Shown here: positions 34,778 through 46,062 of the stretch, in pieces
Position numbering within the stretch: the stretch's first letter is position 1
Layout: each line of letters begins with the position of its first letter
Made by a program: the position numbers and the translations under genes
Source of the DNA: Raphanus sativus
Lineage: Eukaryota > Streptophyta > Magnoliopsida > Brassicales > Brassicaceae
Assembly: GCF_000801105.2 (NCBI RefSeq)
Contig: NC_079515.1
Location: 30,279,407 to 30,343,406 of the forward strand
Direction of reading: 5' to 3'
Length of the DNA stretch: 64,000 nt
The notes under the pieces: generated by a model
Told to the model about the DNA's origin: nothing
Seen by the model: the letters and a program-made list of their open reading frames with translations, nothing else
Databases searched by the model: none

Positions 34778-35287
34778 GCAAAAGTTGATTTGTTCGGGTT
34801 GTGATGGACGAGATGTCGGCGGAAGATGATGGAAGCTCTCCGCTGGAAAAGTTGATTTGTGTGTGGCACCTCATCTTTTGCGGTGGGTCGTTGTCGTCGA
34901 AGGAATAGCTCTCGCTTGGCGATTGATGCTTTCTATTTCAGAAACCCCAAGAGATGGAGGTGTTCGCGGTGGTTGTAGTGGAGTTGAGAACTCCGGTGTA
35001 GTCCGGTGAAGCGTACGGTCGTTAGCCGGCGGTGGTGAGAAACGGAGGTGACGAGAGGGTTTTAGTGACGCGTGTTCTTCGGGTCCAAGGATGGTAACAC
35101 GTGGCTCCAAATCAAGAATAGATCTCTCAAGAGCCGACGTCGTTTTTGTGCTTCGGGTGTAGGGTTTTCCCAAATTGGGCCGGTTCGTGTGGTCCAATTG
35201 AGGGCGTTTGGGTTGTTTACTCCTGTGTGGGCTTTGTATTGTATTGAGTTTTTGCTTTTTTAATCAAAATCTTTGACGGAAAAAAAA
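34778..35287 (+). mobile_element. GC-rich poly(A)-tailed retroposon (~510 bp), 16-bp TSD
   Basis: Flanked by AATGTTGTTACTTGTT at 34762-34777 and (A)ATGTTGTTACTTGTT at 35287-35302, and ends GACGG plus about ten A. The body is markedly richer in G and C than its surroundings and has stops in all frames over most of its length; the longest frame is 108 codons on the minus strand. It has the form of target-primed retroposition: a processed pseudogene, a Sadhu-like or LINE-derived non-autonomous element. The source was not recognised. Confidence 0.8.
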
Positions 35288-35302
35288 ATGTTGTTACTTG
35301 TT

Positions 35303-36640
35303 ACTAGTATTATATACTTGTTGGCAAAAAATAGTTGGCTTGAGGCTTGAGCATACCGAGTTCAAAACTCAATTGGTAGATTATGTTGTTAGTGTTCACA
35401 ATTTTTTAAAAAATGTTCATAACTTTAAGATTTGTCTTATAAAATCATTATATAATATATACATGTGTATGTTAAAACAGCCCATGTAGTTAGCTAATCT
35501 TATCAAATCCCATTAACCCAAATTTGAGTTATAAGCTAGTCATTCTGGTGTTCAATCATCGGTTAACACAATACGTTAGGGAAGATCCTCGTGTTTTCCC
35601 TAAAATCTTTTGCAACTTGCACCTTGTCTAAAAGTATATATATTTATGAATAGAGCATTAGATTTAAATCCAAAAACAACCACATGTCTTTATTTAGGAC
35701 CAAAGAACCATTTTTTTATTCTCGATATTCGGCAGGCTATCACCCAACCGATTGATTTTCGGAGGTCTGACATTCGGTTCCTGTCAGATCCGATTGTTCG
35801 TAAATAGAATTAGATATTCATATTGTTTGACCATATGTTAGGATAATCTAAAGGTAATGGATTCAAATACATAACCCTTAGAATCATTGTGGAATGGCAT
35901 GTATCACCCGATCATTAATGTGGTTACCAAAAAACCATTCTTGCATCAGGTGTCCTTTTATCGCTTTTCTAGCATAAGATTATATCTGGTAATTACAGCG
36001 GGTGAATTAGAATAATGTTGTTGAATTTATTTAATCGTTTCATGATAGCTGCATATATGACAAAAGAATAGGTGAGACTATATTTTAAACGTTTGTTATA
36101 TCAACCGAATTGAACTACCAAATTAATTCGATTTGATTGATTGAATCTTCTGATAACTTGAGATTATTTATTGGGCTTTATACGTAACAAAAGTCAACTT
36201 TTTTGCTAAACGAATTATTTAATCAACCAACAAATTGGCGACTCAACAATAAATATATAAAAATGGTATCGACATCTTTTGAAGCAAACATACATTATAA
36301 GACATTAATGCTACTATTTAGGGAAAAAACATAAAACATACTCTTACATGTCATATACATTATAACCTTTTTAAATTAATAATCTATAAATTAATATCTC
36401 TATAAATTAATATAATTTTATAGTTCTAAATTGAATTTTTGTTTCAATTAGTATCTCGATAAATTAATAATTTCTATAAATTAATAAAAAGTTATAGTTT
36501 TGATATAGTCCTAACATTATTAATTTATAGAAGTTTCATTGAACATTTTTTTTAATATTTTTTTTGAGAAATACAGATAAAAAGGTACTCCCAACTTTAA
36601 CCGATACAAGTTTTGGATCTAAGTTTCCGTATAAAACTGT
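35303..36640. other. Intergenic DNA, no gene seen
   Basis: AT-rich. Positions 36385-36500 contain near-palindromic TCTATAAATTAATA repeats (ATTAATATCTCTATAAATTAATA and variants). GAGTTCAAAACTC near 35360 looks like an isolated B-box word. No gene called. Confidence 0.4.
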
Positions 36641-36652
36641 TACATGTGGATA

Positions 36653-36852
36653 TTTTTTTTGAATTATACAGAGGTATAATAATCCTACAGAAGTGGTACA
36701 CACTAGTCATGCATTATCACGTATTGATCCTCTATCCCTGACGATGCTAAAATATTAATTCTCCAGTGGCCGGGATTCAAACCCTGAGAGTTTCACCGTA
36801 TTGGACTTTTACCGTGAAGTTACTCACTACGAGACCACAAGCTCTGGTTATT
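36653..36852 (-). mobile_element. tRNA-derived SINE
   Basis: On the minus strand GCTTGTGGTCTCGTAGTGAG (A-box region) is followed about 45 nt later by CAGGGTTTGAATCCCGGCCAC (B-box region), then about 120 nt of non-tRNA body ending TATAATTCAAAAAAAA. This is the normal SINE order: Pol III promoter, body, A tail. The TTC-A(n) end resembles the ends of several micro-insertions in this window. No clear target duplication. Confidence 0.6.
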
Positions 36853-37697
36853 TTATGAAAAAAATTAAGAAACAATAATATAGAAAGGAGTGGGTGTTTC
36901 AATATTGAAAATCACATTTGGAAATATCTCAAAATATCTCATTTGCAATACCCATTCATTTTTGTGTGAATTACCAATATATGAAAATTTCCCAATAAAA
37001 TTGCTCTAATAGCCAAACCACACGTCTCTCGTTTGATAAATGATTACATACATGGGTCGACTTATTGATATATAGCGGAAGACTATGGGGCAAAAGTATA
37101 TTATATACTAAAAGATCCGTAAACACCCTATAGTTAGATACTTAGATTCAGACGAATGACCTGTTTCTGCTAAGGGGTGAACAGCCCGTCGTTGTTGTGG
37201 TAGACCGTAGACATTTTTATGAGTTGCTCACGCAGATCTATCACCACCCCTATTCCGTTGGTTACATCTTTCTTTGACACCCCTAACCATAGTTTAACTT
37301 TCTTTTACACAAGTATTAAATTTTATTTTTAATATGGGCTATAATCCCTAGTTTATTTTAAATTCGAACTTATTTGTTTTTTGGGATATAGTTTAATATA
37401 TATTTATTTTTATTATATGATAAGTACATATTTTACGTAAATGTTGTTTGATTTAATTAATTGCCTAATTGTCTATGAGTTTTTCAACTTTATTTTCACA
37501 ATTAGTTGTAAATTTTTCAATTTTTTATATAATAATTAAATGAACCTTTTAAATATTATTACTTTATATGTGCATACTTATTTTTCAATTATGTATGGTT
37601 TTCTTGTATAATATTATGCTCAATTATAACATTAATAATTGTTATGGCATCCAGCAGTGGTACATAACTAATACCTCTCCGAGATAATCCTAACGAA
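36853..37697. other. Intergenic DNA, no gene seen
   Basis: A short TAAGGGGTGAACAG / CACCACCCCTA pair (37173-37253) may be the ends of a small eroded hAT-type element, but flanks do not match. Otherwise AT-rich without features. Confidence 0.35.
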
Positions 37698-38897
37698 TAT
37701 CAAATTCTTGTAAACCAGCTCCAGAACTATAAATTTCTTTTCAAACACAAAGATGCATTCATTTTAAAAACAGTTTTTTTGTTAAACAAATTATACATTC
37801 ATTCAATCTTTTTTGTTTTGAAAAAGATAATTAATTCTAATTAATTAATTAGAATTATGAATTATTTTAAATAGTTAATTAACTATTGATTCATGTTAAA
37901 ATATTTTCATAGACCCCTTACTCATCATTTTTTATTAATTTGTGGTATATCCCATAACTTTAAAATTACCCAGACTAATTTTTAAATATAAGTGCAATTC
38001 ACAGATAGACAATTTCTTTTGGTATTTAAATAGACTATCTACATAACCATATGATGTAGTGTACTGGAGTGTCTTCGGATTTGGGTTGTTAAGCAACCCA
38101 AATTCCTCACGCCACTACTCTGCTACTGATTATTGTCTTGTTACTGCAGACAACAAAATAGGTCAGGCATTTCAGGTATCGATTTGGTTCAGTTGGTTTG
38201 GTTATTTCGGGTATCAAATCGTTTGGATAGGGAGCTAAATGATCCATTTACTACTTGAATTATTTCAGTTCGGTTCTGGTAGTTTCTAGTTCGGTTTGGT
38301 TCATATAGTAAAAGTAGAAACCACAAAATACCTGGAAAATTTGGTTCTCATTCGGTTCCAGTTCCATTTTTTTGAATAGTTCGGATAATTCAGATTGAAT
38401 ATCAAGTATTTTGGATAGAATATCAAATAATTAGGATAATTATGATAAAAATCTTGGATATTTCATATTACTTTGGATATTTCATATAAAAATAGCCAAA
38501 TACTTTCGGATAGTTCGGGTACCGTGTAATAATTTAGTTTTCTTAAAATATTTTTGGAAAGTTTTAATAGATTTTCAAATTATAAATATTTATTTAGGTA
38601 TGTAATATATATAATTAATATTTTATATATTCGAGTACTCATTCGGTTCTCGGTTTGGTTATTTCAGATATAGAAATATATAACCATTCGGTATTTGAAG
38701 GTTTCTGTGCAGTTTTAGTTTTGGGATATGTCGGTTCGATTCCAGTACAGTTCTTTGGTTCCGGTTTTTTTTGCCCAGGCCTACAACAAAGTATGAAGGT
38801 TTAATTTAATGAAGGTTGATTGTGAGAGTAATCATCTGTGGAGCCCTTTTATTTTTTTGATGTAAATTATTGATTCATAAATTTGACATTTTAGAAT
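37698..38897 (+). repeat. Diverged direct duplication, copy A (split by a hAT element)
   Basis: Shares ordered blocks with 38899-39820: CAAATTCTTGTA, AGATGCATTCATT, GTTAATTAACTATT, GTGTCTTCGGATT, TATTGTCTTGTTACT, GGTTGATTGTGAGAGTAATC and ATTGATTCATAAATTT. Copy A carries the hAT element 38159-38783; copy B does not, so B is an empty-site witness. Confidence 0.8.
38159..38783. mobile_element. hAT-type non-autonomous element (625 bp)
   Basis: Starts TAGGTCAGGCATTTCAGG and ends TTTGCCCAGGCCTA. The flanking octamers CAACAAAA (38151-38158) and CAACAAAG (38784-38791) differ at one base. The duplicated copy B shows the single site ACAACAAAATATGAAGG. The interior is GGTTTGGTTATTTCGG-rich and non-coding. 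Confidence 0.88.
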
Positions 38898-38992
38898 AAC
38901 AAATTCTTGTAATACCAGCTTTAGAACTATACATTTATTCTCACACACAAAGATGCATTCATTGTAAAATCAGTTTTTTGTTAAATAAATTT

Positions 38993-39173
38993 GGGAATTT
39001 GCACTTCCTACCAACATAAAACTTCATAATTAACTAAATACCAATTTCCAATGTTGGCCACTATTAGAAAGACCATTTGAACTTCTATTTGTAAATTGTA
39101 CACCTCAATTTATTTTCTGTTTTGGTAGTTTGTTAATTTCCCTATTGTTTTTGGTTTTCTACCTAATTGACCC
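38993..39173. mobile_element. Short element (181 bp) with 9-bp TSD, MULE-like
   Basis: AATAAATTT flanks both sides exactly (38984-38992 and 39174-39182), and copy A has the uninterrupted site (AACAAATTATACATTC). The ends GGGAATTTGCACTTCCTACC and ...CTACCTAATTGACCC are weakly inverted. A 9-bp duplication points to a Mutator-like source. Confidence 0.65.
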
Positions 39174-39362
39174 AATAAATTTTACATTCATTCAAATTTC
39201 TTTTTGAAAAATTATTAATTAATTTAATTTATTGTTAATCAATTAATTAGAACTATTAATTATTTAAAGTAGTTTAATTAATTAATTAACTATTAATTCA
39301 TGCTAAAATATTTTCTTGGATCCGATACTCATCATTTTCTTGTTTTTTATAAATATATAGTA

Positions 39363-39511
39363 AAAAAAAGGGTATATTTTCCCCCCGAAGATAGAATATC
39401 AAAAGTCCTGGTGGTCACGCGTCGTGTTTATATGGATTAAGCATCGGATTCGAATTCAGATCTTTTAAACATTCACAGAACACCTTGTGTCATCTGATCA
39501 CTTACGTGTAG
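39363..39511. mobile_element. SINE-like insertion (149 bp) with 17-bp TSD
   Basis: TTTATAAATATATAGTA is present at 39346-39362 and 39512-39528. The insert has tRNA-like boxes (CCTGGTGGTCACGCGTCG and GGATTCGAATTCAGATC) and an A-run/GGGTATATTTTCCCCCC end on its left. Duplicated copy A lacks it. Orientation is unresolved because the B-box word is nearly palindromic. Confidence 0.65.
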
Positions 39512-40263
39512 TTTATAAATATATAGTATTTTGGAGCTATGAAATGATCCAGTCTAATTTTTTTTAAAAAAATCATGAATATATTATTTTTTTGGATATT
39601 CAAATAGACTCTTAGAAATAGCCATATAATATGATCGAGTACAGTAGAGTGAGTGTCTTCGGATTCAGATTGTAGCGGGCTATTCATTATTGTCTTGTTA
39701 TTACTTACAACAAAATATGAAGGTTTAGTAATTTCATGATGGTTGATTGTGAGAGTAATCATCAGTAGGTCCTTTTCTAACGTGAATTTATTGATTCATA
39801 AATTTTACATTTTAGAATATTAATAATCATCTGACTACGAGCAGCCCAAAGTGTCATGATTTATTTATGACGTGAATAATTAATTTTAAATAATGGAGTC
39901 TTGAAAGAAAAACAAAATAAATAATGGTTTTAGTTAGGAAGTTAATGGGTGTCATAATTGAAGAATAATGAAACTCTTAACAATCTATTACAGTTAAAAG
40001 TATATAATATATATAAATAAGAAGGTCCAGAGAGCATATGTAAAGCGACAAAGTTGGGTCCAGTGCTAACCACGTGGCAGACATAATTAGACTTTGTCTT
40101 GATCGAAAGTAGGTCCCGCTAAGGTAAAAGGCCTTAGTATTGGCCCATCACATGGATCCAGTTCCCATATTCTTTTTAACATGCGAATCACTCTTTGGTT
40201 TTGACTTTTGGCTTTCATTGCATTAAAATACTTAATTTATATGTTAAAAATACTTAATTTATT

Positions 40264-40264
<1 letters not shown>

Positions 40265-40296
<32 letters not shown>

Positions 40297-41760
40297 CTTG
40301 AAAATTTAAATTTTATTCAACCCGAAATACGGGAATTTAGATCCGGTTACAAGCATGATTTGAACAAAATTTCCCATATCAGTGTATTACATCCTAGCTT
40401 CGCCCACCCACTAAACCCGGCACATTCCACTAATCAGTTTTTAACATCCTTAGAAATCAGTTGCCGTTCTCACCATCGACGACAGCCTCAAGAAAGTGAG
40501 GTTCTCCTAGTTTCCTAGGATGCCGGGATTTCTCAAGTCGTCTTCGGTGTAGCTAGCTTCCAATGAACTCCTCAAAACTTATAACCGTCACCGTCGATGA
40601 AGCGCTTGACAGAAATAGAAGTGAAGGTTTCAAGTTACTCTTACCAAAAGAGCTCCGAGAAACCAAGCTTTACACACCTATATTTCGCCACGGACCATGC
40701 AAAAAGCGAGTTGATCTCACCATCACCACCAAATCAGGTTATCTCCAATCACCTGCAAAGTAAGTCATAACACACTACCGCAAGGGATCAAGTGAACATT
40801 ACGGCACCGGGAAATGAGTATGACCAAATGTTTGACACAGAAACGATCAATGACCCCCCGAGAATCGATTCCACATTTGTGACCGCCGAGAACCGGAAGT
40901 CGATTACTCTGACGTTAGAACCTAGACCCGTGTCAATGAGAACTAGGATAAACCAAAAAGCATAGAGACTCGAATCCAAAATGAAAGCTGCCGCCTTAAA
41001 CATTTGGATGAACTGATAGGCAGCCGTATTGAATAGGACCGAGGTGATGTTGCGTGGAAAGATGCCTTCGACAGCCATAGACGACAACCGAAATCCACCA
41101 GAAAAGTGAATACAACAGCTAGCCACACCCACACGAATCTGAACAGAGCTGAGCGCCATCTCCTCCTGCACACTGAAGCTCACGACTCGCCTCTGTTGGC
41201 CAAAGAGACCATCAGAGCTCACCTAACTACCAGAAAGAAGGCCTGGACCGCTGCGACACCGAAGGAGCCCGAAGAACCTTAACCCTGTAGAAGATTTCTT
41301 CCCGACCAGAAACCGGCAGAGAACCACCGCAGTCGGAATCAAACCGAACCTCATCAACAACGATGGTGAAATGAAGCGAAGAAGATCTAGAGATTGAAAA
41401 TCGATCCTCTCCCAACTCAAAAAAGCCGACTACTCCGCTAATCTACACCTCGACAACCTCACTGCGGAACCAGTAGCAGCAGGAACATCACCGGGAAGAA
41501 GCTCTTGCGCAGGGAGCACCACCGGTTAGAAACCCTACACCAGGACCTGCAATATGTCGGAAACGAAGGAAGAAGAAGAAGAGCAGCAAGAGACGAAGAG
41601 AAAAGAAGAAGAAGGGGTGCCTCCGGTGCCGGTCGTCGCGCTCACGCGCTCACCGGACCGGAGCTCGACTCAGATTTAGTTTTCTTTTTTTTACAGACGA
41701 GAGGATAAGGAGAGAGAAAAGATCAAATAGATTTCGTTTTATTTTCCTTTAAAGAGGAAA
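40265..41760 (-). mobile_element. GC-rich poly(A)-tailed retroposon (~1.5 kb), exact 17-bp TSD
   Basis: ACTTAATTTATTGTTTT occurs at 40252-40268 and 41761-41777. A run of about 32 T directly follows the left copy, which is the poly(A) tail of a minus-strand insert; AATAAAATTTAAATTTTC lies just before the tail. The body (about 50% GC against an AT-rich background) carries two adjoining minus-strand frames (41420-41223, 65 aa; 41222-40788, 144 aa) with no match I recognise and no reverse transcriptase. A retrocopied transcript, a Sadhu-like element, or a LINE-dependent non-autonomous element are all possible. Confidence 0.85.
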
Positions 41761-41777
41761 ACTTAATTTATTGTTTT

Positions 41778-42471
41778 GTGTTTTCTTTTTATTAATAATG
41801 TACTAGACGTGGAATGGATCTGGTCATGCCTCTAAACCAAACGAGAAATAGATTCACATCCATATAATTAAATGCAGATAATGGCAAAGGGGGGAAATAT
41901 CATTCTCTCAACAATAATATTTGTTGTTACCAAAAACGAAAAAAAAAACTGTTTATGAGAATTAAACATAAATATAACTCGCTTTTGTAAAGTTATGAAC
42001 TAGTTAAAAAGTATTTTGGTTAAAAAGTTTTACTAGCACGAGCTTATATGATTTGCTAAATGAAAATATGGTTAATTATGCATAAGCACAATGGTGGTAT
42101 ACTATAAACCTGATGTAGAAATCGGCTAAACTTTTGTTTTGGGCGGTCGCTTTGTTTTACGTCCATTGCAGCAAATACAGGAAAAAATGATCCACTAAAT
42201 ATACCAGCTGTTATGTACTTTAAAGGTTTCGAAATATACTAGTATGTGTTAATGCTTGTAAAATTTTGTAGTACTTCACTATTTTTTTATGTAAGAAATC
42301 TCTGGATCCGGTCAAACAAAGTCCTGAAGCATTAATGCACTTTGAATTTATTGTCACTGCCAAAAGATTTAAAGAAACACAACTTTTTCTGTGTACATTA
42401 TAAATATCTAATGCATGCATGCATTATGGTAAATACCTTGATATAAATCTTGTGTTACTTAAATATTGTTC
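41778..42471. other. Intergenic DNA, no gene seen
   Basis: AT-rich; a palindromic ATGCATGCATGCAT lies at 42412-42425. No other feature. Confidence 0.4.
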
Positions 42472-42479
42472 AGTAGTAC

Positions 42480-43257
42480 CAGTGTTGTTAAACCCGGATC
42501 AAACCGGCGGTCGGACCGGGTTCAACCGTGAACCAGACACCAAGCCGGATTGGGTTAATGCTAAAACCCAACTAAAATTGAACCGGTCAAAAACTCATAT
42601 TGAATTGTTAAAAACCCGGGAACTGACGACCCAACGAACCGGTAAAACCCTGATTCGTAGAGAAAACAAAAAAAATATTAATAAAATAATTAGTTTTAAA
42701 AATGAAATAAAAATAGAGTTTGTGACAAACTGTAATTCACAAGGTATTGTCATTTTTGACGTTTTTCTTTTTCTTTTTGAGTCTGTGACGTCTGTGCAAG
42801 ACTGAAATTCATAAGGTATTTTATACTTTTGTATTTTGATGTCTTTGGAAAACTTTTGCGATGTACTAAGCAATAGAAGAGAATAATCAATAAATTTGAT
42901 TTCCACCAAATTCAAACACAGAAAATCAATAACTGTCATAATGAAAATCAACAACCGTCGCAACGTTGCAATAATGTGTATAATTTTTTTAAAAGGTGAT
43001 AAAAATTTATAGTGACCAGAGAGAGTAAACTTTAAATGTGTTTTTTCTATTGATTTAGATTTATACAATTAAATTTTTATTTTTGTTATTACATTTCAGT
43101 TTGCTATTTTCTAAAATATGCATATTATATACAAAATATTATTAAATTCAGTTTAATACATCAAACCCGGTTGAACCCAATCGAACCAGGTCGAACCACA
43201 TTGACCCATGACCCAAATATTTCCGGTTCGATCGCCGGTCCGGTTTTAAAAACAGTG
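42480..43257 (-). mobile_element. hAT-type element copy 1 (778 bp), TSD AGTAGTAC
   Basis: Ends CAGTGTTGTTAAACCCGG and CCGGTTTTAAAAACAGTG form inverted repeats with an exact 8-bp duplication (42472-42479 and 43258-43265). Nearly identical to the element at 43729-44508 but in opposite orientation. Contains a 157-codon hydrophobic frame (43068-42595, minus) that is shared with the other copy. No transposase motifs. Confidence 0.92.
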
Positions 43258-43320
43258 AGTAGTACTATTCTTCATATGAAAAAGGTATTTTTGATATTTA
43301 TATACTTTTGATATTTAATA

Positions 43321-43557
43321 CTCCCTCCATTTCATATTAAATGTCGTTTTAGAGAAAAAATTTGTTGCAAAATAAGTATATTTTTAACATTTTATACATA
43401 ATTTATTAATTTTATTCTTCAGTATATTTTCTATTGGTTGAAATATAAGCATATATACGGATAATTATGTTTTATATAAAATATGCAAAATAAAATAATT
43501 TCTTAATTTGTGTGTACAAACTTAAAACGACAATTAATATAAAACAAAGAGATCAGG
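43321..43557. mobile_element. Stowaway/mariner-like MITE between the two hAT copies
   Basis: Begins CTCCCTCCATTTCATATTAAATGTCG after TA and ends with the imperfect complement TTAATATAAAACAAAGAGATCAGG before TA. The interior is related to 8391-8627. Confidence 0.65.
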
Positions 43558-43728
43558 TATGTTTGCGTCATACTAATAAATTCCTATAGTTTCTAAATAA
43601 AGAATAATTATATTGTCTCTAAAAATAAAAATAAAATATATCGTTTCTTAGGTTTATACAGAAAAATGAATTTTGTCACTGAGTTTTATTAATTTTCCAG
43701 GCTACTAGCATTTGAAATACATCTTAGC

Positions 43729-44508
43729 CACTGTTTTTAAAACCGGACTGGCGATCGAACCGGAAATATTTTGGGTCATGGGTCAATGTGGTTCGACCTG
43801 GTTCGATTGGGTTCAACCGGGTTTGATGTATTAAACTGAATTTAATAATATTTTGTATATAATATGCATATTTTAGAAAATAGCAAACTGAAATGTAATA
43901 ACAAAAATAAAAAAAATTAATTGTTCAAATCTAAATCAATAGAAAAAACACATTTAAAGTTTACTCTCTCAGGTCACTATAAATTTTTATCACCTTTTAA
44001 AAAAATTATACACATTATTGCAACGTTGCGACGGTTGTTGATTTTCATTATGACAGTTATTGATTTTCTGTGTTTGAATTTGGTGGAAATCAAATTTATT
44101 GATTATTCTCTTCTATTGCTTAGTACATCGCAAAAGTTTTCCAAAGACATCAAAATACAAAAGTATAAAATACCTTATGAATTTCAGTCTTGCAGAGACG
44201 TCACAGACTCAAAAAGAAAAAGAAAAACGTCAAAAATGGCAATACTTTGTGAATTACAGTTTGTCACAAACTCTATTTTTATTTCATTTTCAAAACTAAT
44301 TATTTTATTAATATTTTTTTGTTTTCTCTACGAATCAGGGTTTTACCGGTTCGTTGGGTCGTCAGTTCCCGGGTTTTTAACGGTTCAATATGAGTTTTTG
44401 ACCGGTTCAATTTTAGTTGGGTTTTAGCATTAACCCAATCCGGCTTGGTGTCCGGTTCACGGTTAAACCCGGTCCGACCGCCGGTTTGATCCGGGTTTAA
44501 CAACACTG
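43729..44508 (+). mobile_element. hAT-type element copy 2 (780 bp), TSD ATCTTAGC
   Basis: CACTGTTTTTAAAACCGG to GGGTTTAACAACACTG, with an exact 8-bp duplication (43721-43728 and 44509-44516). Different target sites show that copies 1 and 2 are separate insertions of the same young family, not a local inversion. The 168-codon frame at 43921-44427 is the copy of the copy 1 frame with few changes until a frameshift near its end. Confidence 0.92.
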
Positions 44509-44550
44509 ATCTTAGCCAATCACCTCGATGATGATGACAAACCTAATAAA

Positions 44551-44583
44551 AAGGTATTACGTTTTTGTTTTTTAAGGTATTAC
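44551..44583 (-). mobile_element. Possible micro-insertion, 10-bp repeats
   Basis: AAGGTATTAC (44551-44560 and 44574-44583) flanks GTTTTTGTTTTTT (13 nt). Same shape as the other micro-insertions, but the repeats are short. Confidence 0.35.
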
Positions 44584-44609
44584 TTTGTTTTAAAAAATTA
44601 TATAAAATA

Positions 44610-44860
44610 CTTCCTCTGTTTTGAAATGATCAATTATCTAGAAAAATATTTTGTTTCAAAAAAGATTAATATTTTACATTTTCCATACATATAATAATGA
44701 TAAATAACAAATTTTAAAAAATTAATTATATTTATTGAATTTTGATTGGTTACTATTTATGAAAATTTGTTAAACACAAAAAAAAAACAATGTATATTTA
44801 AGAAGTTTTTTAATATGTGTGATTTTTTAGAATATATATCTTATTGAAACGGAGAGAAAA
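44610..44860. mobile_element. Stowaway/mariner-like MITE (251 bp)
   Basis: CTTCCTCTGTTTTGAAATGATC after TA and ...TTGAAACGGAGAGAAAA before TA form terminal inverted repeats of about 17 bp. The interior is AT-rich and non-coding. Confidence 0.65.
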
Positions 44861-44898
44861 TATACTAGTAGTACATAACGTTTCATATGCTAATTAAA

Positions 44899-45965
44899 TC
44901 TATATTATTAAAAGAGAAGTACACATATAGAATGCCCCTTAGTTTTCAGTGTTATTTACACTTCTATGTCACTGACATTAAATAATACTTCCTATTTTAA
45001 TGCTGTCTTTTCCACTTTGATTAATGCGTTTTCCAAAATTAAATTTGAATTAAATACACTATTAAATAATACTTCTTATTTTAATGCTTTGTCTTTTCCA
45101 CTTACATTAATGTGTTTTCTAAAATTAAATTTGAATTAAATATACTTCATTAACTTTTCAATTAAATCAATATCAAATTAAAAGAAAATACATTTTTGTT
45201 GGACAAATAATTCATGGAAATTATAATATCAACTCTTCGTTTAACAAATCTGAACGAAAAGAATATTATCAAATTTGAATCGAAACTAGATACTATCCAA
45301 ACGGATTTACCATTTTGGTATCTTTTTTTTGTGTCAAGTTACCATTTTGGTATCTAGAGAACCATAACCAAACCTTATCTGAACAAAATATTTCAGATAT
45401 TCGAATGTATTTAAATCATATTTATTTACTTCAATATGTTAGCTATTTTCGAGTTAATATCCAAGATATAAGTTATTTTAAGCTGTTTAAAATATTTGAA
45501 ATATAAAAAATAGTCGAAAGTAAATATCTAAAGTAGATAAACAATAATCAAAATACCAAAATACTTAAAATATATATTTATTCTTCATCCAAATATTCAA
45601 GTTAAACCTATTTTAAAATTTTAATTTAGGTACTTTGGCTTACATTACTCAAATAGTTTAAAGATATATAAATTTTAAAAAAAATAAAAATAATTTAAAC
45701 GGGTTATCAAACCCGCAAAGATCCTAATAAAACCGGAACCAAATTTTATAAATACCTGAATAGAGCTAGAATATTTAAACTCAAAATCTCAAACCCGAAT
45801 AGATTTTAACCGAATTCGAGTGGATATGCAAATATCCACCCCTAACTTAGTCAATATAAAACATCAAATATTACAAATATACTATTTAGTATAAATAAAT
45901 AAAAACTGAAAATTAATACCCGTGCGACCGCATCAAACATCAAATTATAATATTACAAGATCTAG
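44899..45965 (+). mobile_element. Non-autonomous Helitron (~1.07 kb)
   Basis: 5' end TCTATATTATTAAAAGAGAAG after A, and 3' end ACAAGATCTAG before T, as in Brassicaceae Helitrons. A GC-rich CCCGTGCGACCGC motif is 40 nt before the end, though its hairpin is imperfect. Contains a tandem repeat (about 44979-45145, two ~83-bp units starting TTAAATAATACTTC) and a micro-insertion at 45307-45355. No RepHel coding. Confidence 0.75.
45307..45355 (-). mobile_element. Micro-insertion between perfect 17-bp direct repeats
   Basis: TTACCATTTTGGTATCT is found at 45307-45323 and 45339-45355 with only TTTTTTT GTGTCAAG (15 nt) between. On the minus strand the insert reads CTTGACAC plus poly(A). It lies inside the Helitron, so it is younger. 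Confidence 0.75.
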
Positions 45966-46006
45966 TTGTTTTTTATAACATGTGAAATAGGGTAACTATC
46001 AAGCAA

Positions 46007-46062
46007 TGAATAACTATAGTCATTAACTGCTTATTGAATAAGTATAGTCATTAACTGCTTAG
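46007..46062. repeat. Tandem repeat of about 28 bp, two units
   Basis: TATAGTCATTAACTGCTTA is repeated with GAATAA spacers (46013-46062). No further structure. Confidence 0.8.

Larger units (their letters stand above)
38899..39820 (+). repeat. Diverged direct duplication, copy B
   Basis: Second copy of the 37698-38897 unit. It contains two insertions absent from copy A (38993-39173 and 39363-39511), each with a matching target duplication. Confidence 0.8.

Noticed and set aside
37173..37253. 80-bp hAT-like element with TAAGGGGTG / CACCCCTA ends
   Set aside because: Flanking octamers do not match and the ends are imperfect; chance cannot be excluded.
42595..43068. 157-codon hydrophobic protein gene
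   Set aside because: Lies wholly inside a hAT-type non-autonomous element and is repeated in its second copy; annotated as part of the element, not as a host gene.
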